The notes below the pieces were generated by a model. That model was given only the letters and a program-made list of their open reading frames with translations, made no database searches and had not been told where the DNA came from. Position numbers and translations under genes: made by a program. From JANYCO01 sp031416415 (lineage in GTDB: Bacteria; Bacteroidota; Bacteroidia; Cytophagales; Cytophagaceae): a stretch of DNA of 64,000 bases. Positions within the stretch are counted from its first letter, which is position 1, and each line of letters starts with the position of its first letter. Shown here piece by piece: positions 51,623 through 59,744 of the stretch. The DNA lies in assembly GCA_031416415.1 (NCBI GenBank), contig JANOTP010000071.1, positions 41,471 through 105,470 of the forward strand, given 5' to 3'.

Positions 51623-52570
51623 ATGCTTAATTTTATGGTAAATATGATATCAATGCCGCATATTGAAGTAGAAAAATTAGCCACTCTTACTGGTCATAGA
51701 GATTGTGTGTATGATTTGGAAAAAGGAGCTTCAAACAAGCACTTTTTTTCAGCGGCAGGCGATGGAATGATTGTGCACTGGGATATGGAAAATCCCGAAG
51801 AAGGCGAGTTGGTTGCAAAGGTATCAAATTCAGTTTATGCGTTGAAATATTTACCCGAAAATCATTATTTACTTATCGGACAAAATTTTCAAGGAATTCA
51901 TTTGATTGACGTTGCCAGTAAAAAAGAACTTCATTCAGCGGCCATTACACAGTCTTATATTTTTGATATTGAAGTGCAGTTAGATAGAATACTTGTTGCC
52001 TGTGGTGATGGTTCTTTAGTAGTTTTGTTATTGGAAGATTTAAGTACATTATTCAAAATTAAACTTTCTGACCAAAGCATTCGAAGTATAGCGGTATCTC
52101 CAGATGGGAAATACATAGCACTTGGCTCTAGCGATAATTTTATAAGAATACTCGATGCTGTGACCTTAGTTGTCTTATATGAATTAACAGGACATGAAAA
52201 TTCAGTATTCTCTATTGTCTTTTCTCCAGACGGAAAATTTTTGCTCAGTGCTGGTCGTGATGCAAACTTGAAAATTTGGGAAGTTGAGAGTAAGTTCAAT
52301 TTGAAAGAATCGATTGTAGCACACATGTATGCTATTAATCATATTGCCTATAGCCCAGACGGAAACTATTTTGCTACCTGTAGCATGGACAAATCCATAA
52401 AAATATGGGACGCAATAGAATTTCGTTTATTGAAAGTAATAGACAAAGCCAGGTATGCTGGTCATGGTACATCGGTAAATAAACTCTACTGGAGTACGTT
52501 CCATAACCAACTTATCTCCTGTAGCGACGACAGAAGTATTTCTGTTTGGAATATAAATTTTAAGAATTAA
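51623..52570 (+). CDS. WD40 repeat protein
   Basis: The 315-aa protein consists of about seven WD40 blades (GHRDCVYDLEKGASNKHFFSAAGDGMIVHWDME, SPDGKFLLSAGRDANLKIWEVE, SPDGNYFATCSMDKSIKIWD, LISCSDDRSISVWN). There is no signal peptide. The true start may be the Met at 51653 (MPHIEVEKLATLTGH). It is a scaffold whose partners are unknown. The next gene, 22 nt on, encodes a DivIVA-domain protein, so they probably share a transcript. Confidence 0.88.
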   Translation: MLNFMVNMISMPHIEVEKLATLTGHRDCVYDLEKGASNKHFFSAAGDGMIVHWDMENPEEGELVAKVSNSVYALKYLPENHYLLIGQNFQGIHLIDVASKKELHSAAITQSYIFDIEVQLDRILVACGDGSLVVLLLEDLSTLFKIKLSDQSIRSIAVSPDGKYIALGSSDNFIRILDAVTLVVLYELTGHENSVFSIVFSPDGKFLLSAGRDANLKIWEVESKFNLKESIVAHMYAINHIAYSPDGNYFATCSMDKSIKIWDAIEFRLLKVIDKARYAGHGTSVNKLYWSTFHNQLISCSDDRSISVWNINFKN

Positions 52571-52592
52571 TAAACTAGTATCGGAAACGAAA

Positions 52593-53318
52593 ATGAAAAT
52601 ATCACCGATTGAAATACGAAAAAAAGAGTTTGAAAAAGCTTTTCGTGGATACGAAAAAGAAGAAGTAGATGCTTTTCTTCAAACCCTTTCACAGGAATGG
52701 GAAAAGGTTCAGGAAGAAAGCCGTGAACTACAACGAAAAGTCGAATTTCTTGAAAAGGAAGTAGCACGTATGCGTGAAGTAGAAGCAACCTTGTACCGCA
52801 CGCTTAAAACCGCCGAAGATACCAGCACAAATATTATTGAGCAATCTAACAAAGCCGCTGAACTACATGTCCGCGAAGCTCAGATGAACGCTGAAGCCCT
52901 CCTCAACGAAGCCAGAAGCAAAGCAAGAGCCATGATTGAAGATGCCGAAATAGAAGTGAAAAATATTCTTGAGGACCTTCAGATTGATGCTAAAAATATT
53001 GAAAAAGAATATAATTACATTGATTCACAAAAAGAAGATTTGTTGGACGAAGTAAAAAACTATGTAAAAGATACACTTGAAAAAGTGTTGAAGTACGAGC
53101 AGAAATCAACACGAGCGCCTTTCGAACAAAAGTTAAAAGAAATCCGAAACATCAACAACCACAACCCAATAAAAAATCTTGAAATAACCAATACAGAAGT
53201 TTTGAATACTACTGTAGAACCTTTTGTTAAGATTGTACACACCATGCCTAATGTGTCTGAAGAAGAACTAAAAGAAGAAAAGAAAACCGACGGTTCATTT
53301 TTTGACAGCATCTCATAG
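52593..53318 (+). CDS. DivIVA domain protein
   Basis: The 241-aa protein begins with the DivIVA signature ISPIEIRKKEFEKAFRGYEKEEVDAFLQTLSQEWEKV (residues 3-39). A long coiled coil follows to about residue 160 (EARSKARAMIEDAEIEVKNILEDLQ). The C-terminus is disordered. DivIVA proteins assemble at curved membranes and recruit division or polarity factors; the role in this phylum is not defined. It is followed 6 nt later by folB. Confidence 0.9.
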   Translation: MKISPIEIRKKEFEKAFRGYEKEEVDAFLQTLSQEWEKVQEESRELQRKVEFLEKEVARMREVEATLYRTLKTAEDTSTNIIEQSNKAAELHVREAQMNAEALLNEARSKARAMIEDAEIEVKNILEDLQIDAKNIEKEYNYIDSQKEDLLDEVKNYVKDTLEKVLKYEQKSTRAPFEQKLKEIRNINNHNPIKNLEITNTEVLNTTVEPFVKIVHTMPNVSEEELKEEKKTDGSFFDSIS

Positions 53319-53323
53319 TCTAA

Positions 53324-53689
53324 ATGGAAGCAGAAATAGTATTAGAAGGCTTGGAGTTTTATGCTTATCACGGTGTATACGAACAAGAACAAAAAATAGG
53401 CAATCGTTTTTCAGTTGACATAAAAATTTTATTTGATTACACTTTTCAAAAAGGAGTAGAAGATTTAAGCAAAACAGTCAATTATGAAAAGCTTTATAAA
53501 TGTGCCCAAGAAGAAATGAGAACTCCTTCTAAACTTCTTGAAACACTCTCTGCCAATATTATAGATCGTATCTTTACTACTCACCCCAATGTAGTATCAG
53601 TAGAGGTAAGTGTAAGTAAATACAATCCTCCCGTTGGCGGTCGTTGCGAGCGGGCTAGAGTAACGTTGAAGAAAAGTATTGAGTCCTGA
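53324..53689 (+). CDS. folB: Dihydroneopterin aldolase
   Basis: The 121-aa protein has LEGLEFYAYHGVYEQEQKIGNRFSVDI, TVNYEKLYKCAQEEM, LLETLSANIIDRIF, and VSVSKYNPPVGGRCERARV, all standard FolB motifs. It acts in folate synthesis on dihydroneopterin. Its stop codon lies inside the left arm of a 23-bp inverted repeat. Confidence 0.94.
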   Translation: MEAEIVLEGLEFYAYHGVYEQEQKIGNRFSVDIKILFDYTFQKGVEDLSKTVNYEKLYKCAQEEMRTPSKLLETLSANIIDRIFTTHPNVVSVEVSVSKYNPPVGGRCERARVTLKKSIES

Positions 53690-53769
53690 GTTATTAGTAG
53701 TGAGTAGGTGAAAATTTTTACGAATTAAATTACCAAAATCTCAGGACTCAATACTAATAACTCAGGACT
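53682..53769. repeat. 23-bp inverted repeat between folB and tRNA-Leu
   Basis: The arms at 53682-53704 and 53747-53769 match at 22 of 23 positions (AGTCCTGAGTTATTAGTA...). A partial third copy (CTCAGGACTCAATACT) lies just inside the right arm. This three-copy style resembles units B and C in the arginine cluster, but no gene is inside. It may end the folB transcript. Confidence 0.65.
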
Positions 53770-53801
53770 AATTAATATATTTGCATTCCATAATAAAAAA
53801 T

Positions 53802-53883
53802 GCCCAGGTGGTGAAATTGGTAGACATGTACGTTTGAGGGGCGTATTCCGCAAGGTGTAGGGGTTCGAGTCCCCTTCTGGGCA
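53802..53883 (+). tRNA. tRNA-Leu(GAG)
   Basis: The 82-nt cloverleaf has acceptor GCCCAGG/TCTGGGC, anticodon stem TACGT/GCGTA, loop TTGAGGG with anticodon GAG, a long variable arm typical of class II tRNAs, and T arm AGGGG-TTCGAGT-CCCCT. Discriminator A is followed by CGA, so CCA is not encoded. It is intact and is the integration site of the island to the right. Confidence 0.95.
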
Positions 53884-53884
53884 C
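53807..53884 (+). repeat. Left attachment repeat (attL), 78 bp
   Basis: These 78 nt of the tRNA are repeated exactly at 63178-63255 in direct orientation. They cover all but the first five bases of the tRNA. Confidence 0.88.
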
Positions 53885-53887
53885 GAA

Positions 53888-53940
53888 CATCTACTTGTAA
53901 CTTATTCGTTTTGACGATGGTTATAAGTAGATGATTTTTT
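53888..53940 (+). terminator. Terminator downstream of tRNA-Leu
   Basis: CATCTACTTGTAAC and GTTATAAGTAGATG pair with two single-base bulges, followed by T7. It lies just inside the island. Confidence 0.75.
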
Positions 53941-53978
53941 TAGTGGACAATTGATGGGAAATATACATTGAATATCTG

Positions 53979-54656
53979 TCACCATTTTTTGCAATATGTT
54001 TCCATACGAGATATAAATAGTTTTATTTCATCATCATAATTGTATTTGCCAAAATTGTAACTATTAAATAGATCGTCAATAATATCAAACAATTCATTAT
54101 TTATATTTCTTAACTTATTATAGTCTAACCTAGAGTTGAAGAATAGTTTGTCATACACAAGAGAAGTATATACTTCATAAAATCTATATAATCTTCGGAA
54201 TCCTTTATTCTCTTCTAATATACTATCACACTTTCTCGAGAAATGTAGATGATCGTTTTCGTAACTAGTGCTATTAGAAATCAAATCACGAATTGTTGAA
54301 GATGTATTACCTCCTTTTGATATTAATTTTATAAAATCTTTATGGAATATTTTGTGATGAAAATCATTCAACACTTTAACTAATAATTGATGTAAGATGA
54401 AGTTGTCAGGAATAAGTTGTTGTTTAATCTTGTCATAATTGGGTGCTCCTATTGAAATTATATATGCATGAAGTAATTCATGAAGGTGAGAACTGAATTT
54501 GTTCCCCAAAGTTAATTTAATTGTAGCAACATTGTCTACTACCTTACAAGTGTTGCTGTCTCCTGAAATATAAGATATACTGATACCATTCTCTTCAATA
54601 CACTTTTCAAGATCAGTTATGACTAATTTTTCTAATTCTTTATAAAACTCATTCAT
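53979..54656 (-). CDS. Putative zinc metallopeptidase-like protein (HELLH)
   Basis: The 225-aa protein has no signal peptide. SSHLHELLHAYIISIG holds an HExxH zinc motif (His 59, Glu 60, His 63) in a helix after a strand (VATIKLTLG), the order found in zincin peptidases. The third ligand is not certain; acidic residues are abundant downstream. It is the first cargo gene of the island from the left. I do not recognise a named family, and neighbours give no substrate. Confidence 0.6.
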   Translation of the reverse strand: MNEFYKELEKLVITDLEKCIEENGISISYISGDSNTCKVVDNVATIKLTLGNKFSSHLHELLHAYIISIGAPNYDKIKQQLIPDNFILHQLLVKVLNDFHHKIFHKDFIKLISKGGNTSSTIRDLISNSTSYENDHLHFSRKCDSILEENKGFRRLYRFYEVYTSLVYDKLFFNSRLDYNKLRNINNELFDIIDDLFNSYNFGKYNYDDEIKLFISRMETYCKKW

Positions 54657-54726
54657 TTTTTACTTTTATTCATAAAATGTAATTTACAATAGGTAGTGTA
54701 TTTTTAGTAAACAGTGAGTTGGACGA

Positions 54727-55467
54727 CTATAAATGTTGAAGTTGATATTCCAACATTGACTTTGTAATGTTAGGACATACCTTTAGAAAATCTTCGATGG
54801 TAAATTTTTCATTAATATCCTTAATAGCTATTTGACCAACACCTGAAGAACTAATATCTACAAGATTGTTTTTAGTGTCAAAAAATATTTGAACATACCC
54901 TATCCCAGTTCCTCCTTTACTTGTACCATCACAATTCATAAAATGAACTTCTATAACTTGTATAACTTTATTATTTCTCAATTGATCTTTATAAGATATT
55001 GACCAACCTGCATTTTGAGAAAAAGTTACACAACCTCGATAATCCTTGATATTTTCATTAAAGAAATTTTCAGGTAGTTTTGAGATTTGAATATATACAT
55101 TAGAAGAATCACTCTTTTGATATGCTCTTGTTGTTTTGAATAGACTTTGTAAAAAGGTATTATATACTAACGAAATTTTCGAAGTTGTCTTTTTGACCTT
55201 ATCATCTATTTCGTTTGTTATTATATCTTCTTTTGGTTTTTGGTTTCTTGCCCAATCATCTACTTCTTCTTGAGACAGAAGTTTTTCAGACGAGACATAA
55301 GACCATATGTCTTTTATGAAATAATATCCATCACCTGCAGACTTCAATACACTAACAATAGAAACAATTGTAATACTGGAAATTACAATTAGTGAAATTT
55401 TTTTGTGATTATTTATATAATCAAAGAATTTATCTACTCTAGTTTTTTCTTCTTTTTTTTTAATCAT
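54727..55467 (-). CDS. Hypothetical protein with one membrane anchor
   Basis: The 246-aa protein has a Lys-rich cytoplasmic start, one membrane helix (ISLIVISSITIVSIVSVL, about 25-42), and an outer domain with FSQNAGWSISYKDQLRNNKVIQVIEVHFMNCDGTSKGGTGIGYVQIFFD. No family is recognised. It follows the 66-aa gene by 1 nt and is therefore in an operon with it. Confidence 0.6.
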   Translation of the reverse strand: MIKKKEEKTRVDKFFDYINNHKKISLIVISSITIVSIVSVLKSAGDGYYFIKDIWSYVSSEKLLSQEEVDDWARNQKPKEDIITNEIDDKVKKTTSKISLVYNTFLQSLFKTTRAYQKSDSSNVYIQISKLPENFFNENIKDYRGCVTFSQNAGWSISYKDQLRNNKVIQVIEVHFMNCDGTSKGGTGIGYVQIFFDTKNNLVDISSSGVGQIAIKDINEKFTIEDFLKVCPNITKSMLEYQLQHL

Positions 55468-55468
55468 A

Positions 55469-55669
55469 TTATTTGTTCAAAGTGAAACCCGATTCTTCAA
55501 GTTTCTCAATAAATAATGGAACTTCATTGTCAGGTCCTTCAATTGTTAACAAAAAACCGTCTTTGTTTCTAGTCCATTTCGCAAAAATTCTAGGAAAATT
55601 TTCAATTGAAATGATAGCATCATTCATTGCTTTCTGGTCTTCGTTATTGATTTGAAAAGGTATTTCCAT
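55469..55669 (-). CDS. Small hypothetical protein
   Basis: This 66-aa protein (MEIPFQINNEDQKAMNDAII..., TRNKDGFLLTIEGPDNEVPL) mixes two helices and three strands and carries no signal peptide. It ends 1 nt before the start of the membrane-anchored gene. Tight packing and normal codon use suggest a real gene; the function is unknown. Confidence 0.55.
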   Translation of the reverse strand: MEIPFQINNEDQKAMNDAIISIENFPRIFAKWTRNKDGFLLTIEGPDNEVPLFIEKLEESGFTLNK

Positions 55670-55706
55670 ATATTTTACTCTTGTAAAAGTTCAATATTTA
55701 TAAATT

Positions 55707-56909
55707 TTACTTAGATTGTCTTGCCTCTATTTTTTTGTATATATCGGAGTTAGTATCATTAAAAGCATGTATGTTATTATTAAGTTCTTTCTGAACTTCT
55801 ATTAAGGATTTAACTTCTTCATTATTAAGAGAGGCGAATGCTTTCAAATTTGTAAAGTGATTATTAATTATTTGAATGAAATCATCAGCTTGATTGAAGA
55901 TTGTGTTTTTCTTAAATATTATATCACTAAATCGACCATTGTATTCATGAGGAAGTATAGATTTATTTATTTTATCTAATTGGAGTAATAAAATGTCAAT
56001 ATTTAATAATTCCTTTTTTTTTGTTTCAAAAAAAACAATAATCTCAATGCGTTTAGTAGTAATCCACTTTGTGAAAGGAATTCCAGAAAAATCCCTTTCA
56101 AATTTCAATGCAATTTCTTCATTAGAAATATTTTCAAAGTAGATATCTTTTTCTAATTCTTCTAATTCATCATTATCATTCCTATTAATATTTATGTTTA
56201 TTGTTTTTTGAATTAAAAATAATAAACCATAAAACATGACGACATACTTAATTGTTGACGAAATTGAAGGGTCTTGTATATTGAGATTTAATTTTGATAT
56301 TACTATTACTGAAAATATCAATAGTATAGTTCCATACCCAAAAGACGCAATCGAAATTATATTTGTTAATGTTTTATTAAAAAATGTGAAATTGAGGTTT
56401 TCAATTGAGTACCCCTTTTTTCTTTTTCTTCTGTGTTTAAAAAATTTAAATATCTTAACAATAAATGGGAATGCAAAATTTAAGATTGTTAGTATTCCAA
56501 ATACATATAGATAAATGCAGTGCAAATCATTTTGACAGTATTTTAGGTATAAAAAATTTGTTGAGCTTATAAAAATCATGATCGATAAAAAAATAAAATC
56601 TTCAGGTCCAATCGTGAGTGATTCCTGTAAAGGAAATATTATTGTTTTTTTTAATCTTCTTGTAGCACTTACAAATGAACCGTAGAAAAGAAAGAGTATA
56701 AAAAGAGAATTCGATGATAGCGTTACTATATTTAATAGATTAGTGTTTTCAGTAATCTTAGATAATATTGAAAGGTTATCTATAAGATAAAAAAAACAAA
56801 AAATAATTGATCCTAGAATTGCATACTCAGTAAAACCAGTTTCTCTTTGTCTCTGAATGTTTCTATCATTTAGTTTGACAATATATTCTTTAAGATCTCT
56901 TGGTGTCAT
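55707..56909 (-). CDS. Multi-pass membrane protein with cytoplasmic C-terminal helices
   Basis: The 400-aa protein has about six membrane helices in residues 25-245 (AILGSIIFCFFYLIDNLSIL, NILTILNFAFPFIVKIF and others). A charged region of about 150 residues with coiled-coil tendency follows. No motif is recognised. The start codon directly follows an (AAT)8 microsatellite in mRNA sense. Together with the 66-aa and 246-aa genes downstream it may form one module. Confidence 0.65.
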   Translation of the reverse strand: MTPRDLKEYIVKLNDRNIQRQRETGFTEYAILGSIIFCFFYLIDNLSILSKITENTNLLNIVTLSSNSLFILFLFYGSFVSATRRLKKTIIFPLQESLTIGPEDFIFLSIMIFISSTNFLYLKYCQNDLHCIYLYVFGILTILNFAFPFIVKIFKFFKHRRKRKKGYSIENLNFTFFNKTLTNIISIASFGYGTILLIFSVIVISKLNLNIQDPSISSTIKYVVMFYGLLFLIQKTINININRNDNDELEELEKDIYFENISNEEIALKFERDFSGIPFTKWITTKRIEIIVFFETKKKELLNIDILLLQLDKINKSILPHEYNGRFSDIIFKKNTIFNQADDFIQIINNHFTNLKAFASLNNEEVKSLIEVQKELNNNIHAFNDTNSDIYKKIEARQSK

Positions 56910-56931
56910 TATTATTATTATTATTATTATT
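56908..56931. repeat. (ATT)8 microsatellite at the start of the 400-aa gene
   Basis: Eight exact ATT units on the plus strand overlap the start codon, so the mRNA reads (AAT)n and then the rest of the ATG. Unit changes would leave the reading frame intact but would alter the leader next to the start. Confidence 0.85.
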
Positions 56932-57132
56932 GATTTAAAACAAAATTAATTCATACCCTTAAAGAAGTACTTATTTGTCAATAAATGCATATCAAAGAGA
57001 ACCAATTATTAATACTGAGTATAATATATATATAGACTGTATAATTCATATTGGTCTTATTGTGAGTCAGAGCTGATAAGTCTCAGAGTTATTTCAAATA
57101 TTCTCAAAAAATGTGACAAATCCAATTGTCTA

Positions 57133-57630
57133 TTATTCTTGTAAGATGAACCATTCAAAATCTTCCGGTGAATACAGAACTTCATATACAAGCACATTCT
57201 CGTATTTGTTACTAACAAATTTTAATGAGAGTTGATTTGGAATTTTACTACCACCTAAAGTTTTAGCTGCTCCTCCTATCCCGAATAAACCGTTCTCTGG
57301 TTCTTGGTAAGTATATTCTTCAGTATGATTTACTCCAAATATACCACTGGAAGGATCATTGACAGTAACTTTTATTTTCTTTGCATTTTTATCATGCACT
57401 GCCGTAACGGTCATTTCATGAGTTCCTTTTACCCTATTGAAGAGTTTATATATCGTAGTATAAGTTAATCCTACTTCTTCATAGCTTTTTGTATAATTAA
57501 TTTTATAGCTAACACCTGTTTTTGCATTTAATTGATAGCCTATGAAGAAAGTTCCATTGTTTTTTGTAATCCCAGAAGGCAATGTAAATAAGCATATTAG
57601 AGGAAGAAGAAGTACCAAGTAGTTTTTCAT
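57133..57630 (-). CDS. Secreted hypothetical protein
   Basis: The 165-aa protein has a signal peptide (MKNYLVLLLPLICLFTLPSG). The mature region is rich in strands (VSYKINYTKSYEEVGLTYTTIYKLFN, HEMTVTAVHDKNAKKIKVTVNDPSSGIFG). No family is recognised. It is divergent from the XRE gene, and two GTATC/GATAC palindromes lie between them, so the XRE protein may control it. Confidence 0.65.
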   Translation of the reverse strand: MKNYLVLLLPLICLFTLPSGITKNNGTFFIGYQLNAKTGVSYKINYTKSYEEVGLTYTTIYKLFNRVKGTHEMTVTAVHDKNAKKIKVTVNDPSSGIFGVNHTEEYTYQEPENGLFGIGGAAKTLGGSKIPNQLSLKFVSNKYENVLVYEVLYSPEDFEWFILQE

Positions 57631-57632
57631 AG

Positions 57633-57652
57633 TTGTATCTTTTATGATACAA
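57633..57652. promoter_or_regulatory. Operator-like palindrome 1
   Basis: TTGTATC-N6-GATACAA lies directly upstream of the secreted-protein start. The GTATC half-site is shared with palindrome 2. Confidence 0.6.
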
Positions 57653-57669
57653 TTTAAGAATATTTAATC

Positions 57670-57703
57670 ATGTATCAAACTTGAAGTAAACTCTTTGATA
57701 CAT
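57670..57703. promoter_or_regulatory. Operator-like palindrome 2
   Basis: ATGTATCAAA and TTTGATACAT form a perfect 10-bp inverted repeat with a 14-nt spacer, ending 21 nt before the XRE start. It is the likely autoregulatory site of the XRE protein. Confidence 0.6.
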
Positions 57704-57724
57704 ATAGGTTTCATTTGTTCTCTA

Positions 57725-57952
57725 ATGGCAGAGAAAAGCAAAATATTGTCAAAAATAGGAGAGCGTCTAAAGCAACTTAGAATTGATAATAATTGTGGTT
57801 CTTATGAAAAATTTGCCTTTGATAACGATTTGTCTAGAGCAACTATTTATAGAATTGAAGCTGGTAAACTCGATTTTCGTATCGAAACTTTAATTAAAAT
57901 ACTCGATGCTCATAATATTACCTTGAAAGATTTTTTTGAGTCAATTAACTAG
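57725..57952 (+). CDS. XRE family helix-turn-helix regulator
   Basis: Starting at MAEKSKILSKIGERLKQLR gives 75 aa; the upstream ATG at 57695 would run through the operator palindrome. The HTH reads GSYEKFAFDNDLSRATIYRIEAGKLDFRIETLIKILDAHN. The protein is a single domain with no sensor. It precedes the possible Rex-like pair on the same strand. A further TACGT palindrome (about 57964-57981) lies after it. It could act as the repressor of the module, as cI does for rexAB. Confidence 0.88.
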   Translation: MAEKSKILSKIGERLKQLRIDNNCGSYEKFAFDNDLSRATIYRIEAGKLDFRIETLIKILDAHNITLKDFFESIN

Positions 57953-58127
57953 TTTAATTTTAACATACGTACAAATACGTATTAGGAAGCTGTATTAATA
58001 CCATTTTTCATTAACGAATTTTTAATTGATACAAAAAACTCTACCTTCAATAGTCAGCGTTTTACAGCCTTGTAAAAACAGACCAATAACTTATAACCAA
58101 CCCCTAATTCTAAATCAATTCTACACA

Positions 58128-59072
58128 ATGGCAGAAGTACGCTTAGAGGCTTATACATTTAAAATAACAGAATCAATAAATCCAACAAAAGTTAGTGCGA
58201 CATTAAAAGATTTAGACAATTTTTTTCAAGGAGCAGACTTCTGGACTTTTTTTACTGAATATGTTAACCATCTTGATCTATTAGAAAGAAATGATAATCA
58301 AAAAAAAGTAATAAAACTTAAAGAGGACAGTATAACCTATCAATCCGACAAAAGAATTATAAGTGGGATTTTTGAATCTGGCGCATATGGTTTTGAAAGT
58401 GATATTAGAGATTCCAAAACTAACGAAAGCAAATACAAAAAACAGATTGATGATGCAGAAATTCTTCCCTTTTACTTTTTGGTCTATATACCAAAGGGTT
58501 TAGATATTGGGATAATATTACTTCAAAGATTTGGAGTTAATGGAATACATAGAATTTTTACAAGTACATTTTATGACTTCTTTAGAAGTAAATATTCAGC
58601 TTTACATATCTATTATGAAACTTTTCTATCCAAAGAGTTATTAGATGCGTTATTAAACAAAGGACAAATTAAAGAAATGATTTTAAGAAGGTATGATTTG
58701 CCAACAGATAAAGCAGATAAGTATAACCTTAAAGGCATGAAGAATGAGCTACTTTCCATGGAGTATAAACTCAAGTCAAAAAAAAGTACCTTTTTTAGCA
58801 AAGACCAATTAAAGACATTTGTAAAGAATAAAAACAAAGTGTTCTTCAGTTCTCCTTCTGACGATGCAAAGAATAAAATATCAATTGTAATGATACAAGA
58901 CAATACCAAAAGAACAATAGATTTATCTGATACAGGTAAATTAAGACCTTATTATTATGTAAACGAAAAGGAGGTTGTTAAAGATACTTCCGGCCATCCA
59001 AATTTTGTTAGCTTAGACAAGTATGCCAAAAAGTTATTAGGTACTTTTATTGCAGATCTTCCGACTAAATAA
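58128..59072 (+). CDS. Soluble protein of a two-gene module, possibly RexA-like
   Basis: Starting at MAEVRLEAYTFKI gives 314 aa; the open frame upstream to 58026 has no translation signals. The protein is soluble and Lys-rich. The segment LPFYFLVYIPKGLDIGIILLQRFG followed by FTSTFYDFF resembles by eye the F-FL-V-G--IG----VFG...L-DFL stretch of lambda RexA. The similarity is weak and unproven. It is followed 8 nt later by a four-helix membrane protein of RexB size. Abortive infection is the leading hypothesis from architecture. Confidence 0.55.
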   Translation: MAEVRLEAYTFKITESINPTKVSATLKDLDNFFQGADFWTFFTEYVNHLDLLERNDNQKKVIKLKEDSITYQSDKRIISGIFESGAYGFESDIRDSKTNESKYKKQIDDAEILPFYFLVYIPKGLDIGIILLQRFGVNGIHRIFTSTFYDFFRSKYSALHIYYETFLSKELLDALLNKGQIKEMILRRYDLPTDKADKYNLKGMKNELLSMEYKLKSKKSTFFSKDQLKTFVKNKNKVFFSSPSDDAKNKISIVMIQDNTKRTIDLSDTGKLRPYYYVNEKEVVKDTSGHPNFVSLDKYAKKLLGTFIADLPTK

Positions 59073-59080
59073 ATAAAGAC

Positions 59081-59605
59081 ATGTCAAGTAAACTAAATGT
59101 GAAGGAAATATTATGTGACCATTTTAATTCTTTAATAAACGACAATACAGGAAAACCTGATTTCAGTGATATTTTTTCATTCTTACTATTTCCAATAATA
59201 GGAAGTTCAATTTTAGTTTATTTTAAAATTTTCATTGATTCAGATCGTGTAGATACATTAATTTCTGCACTTTCTATCTTTGTTGGACTATTGCTTAATG
59301 TAATTGTAATAATATTTGATTTAATTAAAAAAGACAGATATAAATCAATAAAAAACGAATTATTAGAAGAGGTTTTAGCTAATATTTCATTTGCTGTTTT
59401 TCTATCAATTATTTGCATAATAATGCTTTTGTTTACTTTGTTTTCAAACTGCATTGCTCAATATGTATTTAATTCTTTTTCATATTTCTTTTTAATAGAG
59501 TTTGTGTTGACACTAATTATGGTATTGAAGCGTATGTATATATTATTCAAAAATGAGATGAATAGAAAAGAAGAGTCTAATCCGGAAAACTGTCCCAAAA
59601 ATTAA
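59081..59605 (+). CDS. Four-helix membrane protein partner, possibly RexB-like
   Basis: The 174-aa protein has four membrane helices (about 28-50, 57-80, 99-125 and 130-156). It also has a charged linker KKDRYKSIKNELLEE and a short polar tail. No signal peptide or enzyme motif is present. Size and topology match RexB (144 aa, four helices), which acts as an ion channel gated by RexA, but no sequence motif proves it. It is 8 nt behind the soluble partner, so the two are co-expressed. Confidence 0.6.
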   Translation: MSSKLNVKEILCDHFNSLINDNTGKPDFSDIFSFLLFPIIGSSILVYFKIFIDSDRVDTLISALSIFVGLLLNVIVIIFDLIKKDRYKSIKNELLEEVLANISFAVFLSIICIIMLLFTLFSNCIAQYVFNSFSYFFLIEFVLTLIMVLKRMYILFKNEMNRKEESNPENCPKN

Positions 59606-59744
59606 GATATCTTTTAATTTAAATGAAATAATAAGAAAGGTCAAGTCCATTCCGGACTCGAACCCTTAAATCAATAATTACTCCACCCTTGTTTATAGAT
59701 AATACTGAAGCAAACTACACCCATCATTTACTTTAAGTAAAACG

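Noticed and set aside
59640..59665. tRNA gene or old attachment site suggested by GGGTTCGAGTCC on the minus strand
   Set aside because: Only a T-arm-like 12-mer is present; the acceptor, D and anticodon arms do not form.
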